7,436 nucleotides of DNA from Dehalococcoidia bacterium (lineage in GTDB: Bacteria > Chloroflexota > Dehalococcoidia > GIF9 > AB-539-J10): contig JAUVXS010000087.1 of the NCBI GenBank assembly GCA_030603485.1, positions 1-7,436 of the forward strand, in the 5' to 3' direction. The notes beneath the pieces were generated by a model that saw only the letters and a list, made by a program, of their open reading frames with translations, did not search any database and had not been told where the DNA came from. Made by a program: the position numbers and the translations under genes. Positions 6,020 to 7,436 of the stretch are shown here, piece by piece (the stretch's first letter is position 1; the number at the start of each line of letters is the position of its first letter).

Positions 6020-7270
6020 CTATTGCGCAAATCTTCTAACGATAAGGGCAGAATTGAGACCCAACATTCCGAAAGAGTTATTTAAGATATAGTCGACCTT
6101 ATCGACCTTCTTGGGTTTGTTGATTACAAGATTCTTGAGGGCGCACTCAGGGTCCAGATTGTCCACATTGATCGTCTGGTGAACGATATGGTCTTCAAAT
6201 GAGGGTAGATTACCAACCAATTCCAAGGCACCAGCAGCACCCATGCTATGGCCAATGTAACTCTTGGTGTTGTTTATGTAGGTATTTGAATTGTCCCCGA
6301 AGATTTGTCTGATTGCCTGACATTCTACCTTGTCCCCTTCAGGGGTTGCAGTCGCGTGGGTGTTGATGATATCGATGTCGCTAGCTGATATGCCGGCTTT
6401 CTTGAGAGCAAGGTTCATGCACTCAGCTTGCATTTGCGGGTTCGGGAGAACGTAATCAGATGCATCCGAGTTGATGGCGTAACCGACGATCTCTCCGTAA
6501 ATCCTGGCGCCTCTTTCCAGTGCGTCACTCAATTTCTCCAGAACGCACATACAGCCGCCTTCGGAAACAACAACACCGTTTCGGTCCCTATCGAAGGGTC
6601 GGGATGCCTTCGTGGGGTCCGGATGGCTCGCCAATGCACGTTCATTTTTGAAGCTGAGAAAAATGCCGAAGCCATGAATAACCTCTGAAACGCCACCAGC
6701 CAGGGCCAAGTCCACTTCACCCAGCAGCAGCATCTGCACGCCGTGTATGAGTCCGATGTTGCCGGCGGCGCAAGCACCTCCCAGCGTGTAGTGTGGGCCA
6801 GTAATACCCATATTCATGGTGATTTCACCGGCTGGCTCATTGGCCACAGTTTTTGGGTTTTGGTGGTGGGACCAGACGTCTAGATTGTAGTCGTACTGCT
6901 TGAGGTTATAGATTTCATTCTCGGTTTGCACGTTACCGTGCTCGGTAATCCCGACATAGATGCCAATTCTCGATTTGTCAACGGAGTCAAGATCCAATTT
7001 CGCATCAGCGACTGCCTCGTGACAGCAGTAAACGGCAAAGGACCCTGCTCGCGTTCCCCGACGCAGTTCTTTCTTACTCTGATACTTCAATGGGTCGAAG
7101 TCACACGCACCGGCTATGACTTCTCCCATATAGTGGGTCTCGATTTTCCCTATTCCGGATTTGCCAGCAAGCAAGTTCTCTCTAAACTCTGCAAGATTGT
7201 TTCCGTTTGGTGCCGACAGACCAATCCCGGTGATTACAATTCGTGTTTCATCAGCCATCTTGGCAACCAT
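6020..7270 (-). CDS. 3-oxoacyl-ACP synthase, FabF/KAS II-type ketosynthase
   Basis: This condensing enzyme joins malonyl-ACP to an acyl chain with loss of CO2. Its 416 residues are the usual FabF length. The catalytic triad is intact: Cys167 in GGACAAG, His305 in NTHATATPEGD and His341 in KSYIGHSMGAAG. These match Cys163, His303 and His340 of E. coli FabF, and mark a catalytic KS rather than a chain-length factor. RPFDRDRNG (224-232) is also typical. Two places differ from housekeeping FabF. The Cys is followed by AAG instead of ATS, and the C-terminal loop usually reading GFGGTN, with gatekeeper Phe400, is GMLGLN (401-406). Such changes suggest a specialised substrate range. The first ATG is at 7268-7270; a second in frame (Met5, 7256-7258) is also possible, and neither has a good Shine-Dalgarno. 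It starts 25 bp after the FabH-like gene. I see no companion chain-length factor. Confidence 0.92.
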   Translation of the reverse strand: MVAKMADETRIVITGIGLSAPNGNNLAEFRENLLAGKSGIGKIETHYMGEVIAGACDFDPLKYQSKKELRRGTRAGSFAVYCCHEAVADAKLDLDSVDKSRIGIYVGITEHGNVQTENEIYNLKQYDYNLDVWSHHQNPKTVANEPAGEITMNMGITGPHYTLGGACAAGNIGLIHGVQMLLLGEVDLALAGGVSEVIHGFGIFLSFKNERALASHPDPTKASRPFDRDRNGVVVSEGGCMCVLEKLSDALERGARIYGEIVGYAINSDASDYVLPNPQMQAECMNLALKKAGISASDIDIINTHATATPEGDKVECQAIRQIFGDNSNTYINNTKSYIGHSMGAAGALELVGNLPSFEDHIVHQTINVDNLDPECALKNLVINKPKKVDKVDYILNNSFGMLGLNSALIVRRFAQ

Positions 7271-7295
7271 GTTACTTTGTGGTCATCAGTTGAGG

Positions 7296-7436
7296 CTACC
7301 ATTCTACAGCCAGCACAATAACGCACAAGCCGCTGCCGGCTGCCATCATCACAACCTTATCGCCAGCATCAACATGACCCTCCTCAATTCCTATAGCCAG
7401 CGAAATGGGGAGGGAACACGAAGCGACGTTCCCCAG
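7296..7436 (-). CDS. FabH/KAS III-type 3-oxoacyl-ACP synthase, C-terminal end only
   Basis: Only the last 46 residues are inside the window; the frame is open at the right edge and stops with TAG at 7296-7298. The segment begins LGNVASCSLPISLA, matching the GN.(S/A)AS(I/V)P block of KAS III enzymes, with the catalytic-triad Asn at visible residue 3. Exactly 43 residues follow that Asn, the same as after Asn274 in E. coli FabH (317 residues). DAGDKVVMMAAGSG (24-36) corresponds to the penultimate strand region. The family's usual TWG near the C terminus reads CVI here. KAS III enzymes normally prime FAS II from an acyl-CoA, but relatives catalyse other acyl transfers. The catalytic Cys and His lie outside the window, so activity cannot be judged. 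It is the most upstream gene seen and sits 25 bp before the ketosynthase, probably in the same transcript. Confidence 0.88.
   Translation of the reverse strand: MGNVASCSLPISLAIGIEEGHVDAGDKVVMMAAGSGLCVIVLAVEW

Noticed and set aside
6022..6030. Short palindrome around TTGCGCAA at the ketosynthase stop
   Set aside because: It is only eight bases and partly coding, so chance is a sufficient explanation.
6020..7270. Chain-length factor (inactive KS partner)
   Set aside because: The catalytic Cys167, His305 and His341 are all present, so it is a catalytic ketosynthase.

Overview
The window is one dense stretch of co-oriented genes on the minus strand. It reads as part of a dedicated type II (dissociated) fatty-acid or polyketide-like biosynthetic operon, of mid GC content by eye. 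In transcription order, right to left, it holds: the C-terminal end of a FabH/KAS III-type ketosynthase (7296-7436, cut by the window edge); a FabF-type ketosynthase with an intact Cys-His-His triad (6020-7270); a 164-bp gap with a strong inverted repeat (5856-6019); two consecutive FAD-dependent oxidoreductases of the phytoene desaturase / carotenoid isomerase / retinol saturase superfamily (4470-5855 and 3045-4439); a FabG ketoreductase (2287-3021); a FabZ dehydratase (1860-2285); a FabI-like enoyl reductase (1037-1837); an Sfp-type phosphopantetheinyl transferase (447-1040); and the N-terminal 143 residues of a FabD malonyl-ACP transacylase (1-430, cut by the left edge).

Apart from the 164-bp gap, the genes are separated by 1 to 30 bp or overlap by 4 bp, so they are probably co-transcribed and partly translationally coupled. 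Together they supply extender loading (FabD), carrier activation (PPTase), priming (the FabH-like enzyme), elongation (KS) and the full reduction cycle (FabG, FabZ, FabI). No acyl carrier protein is visible; it would have to lie outside the window.

The unusual part is the tandem pair of CrtI/RetSat-like flavoenzymes inside an otherwise complete fatty-acid synthase set. No carotenoid gene (phytoene synthase, cyclase) is present, so their substrate is more likely an acyl chain, perhaps a polyenoyl-ACP, than a carotenoid. Gene sets of this kind have been proposed for ladderane lipid synthesis in anammox Planctomycetes, with similar sets noted in some sulfate-reducing Desulfobacterota. Related flavoenzymes also occur in type II polyene and cinnamoyl-lipid pathways. 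The product here cannot be read from the sequence.

The host is a bacterium, since Shine-Dalgarno sequences, operon packing and bacterial FAS II proteins are all present. A Desulfobacterota- or Planctomycetota-like organism would fit the gene content, but that is a weak inference. No RNA genes, mobile elements, CRISPR arrays or plus-strand genes were supported.
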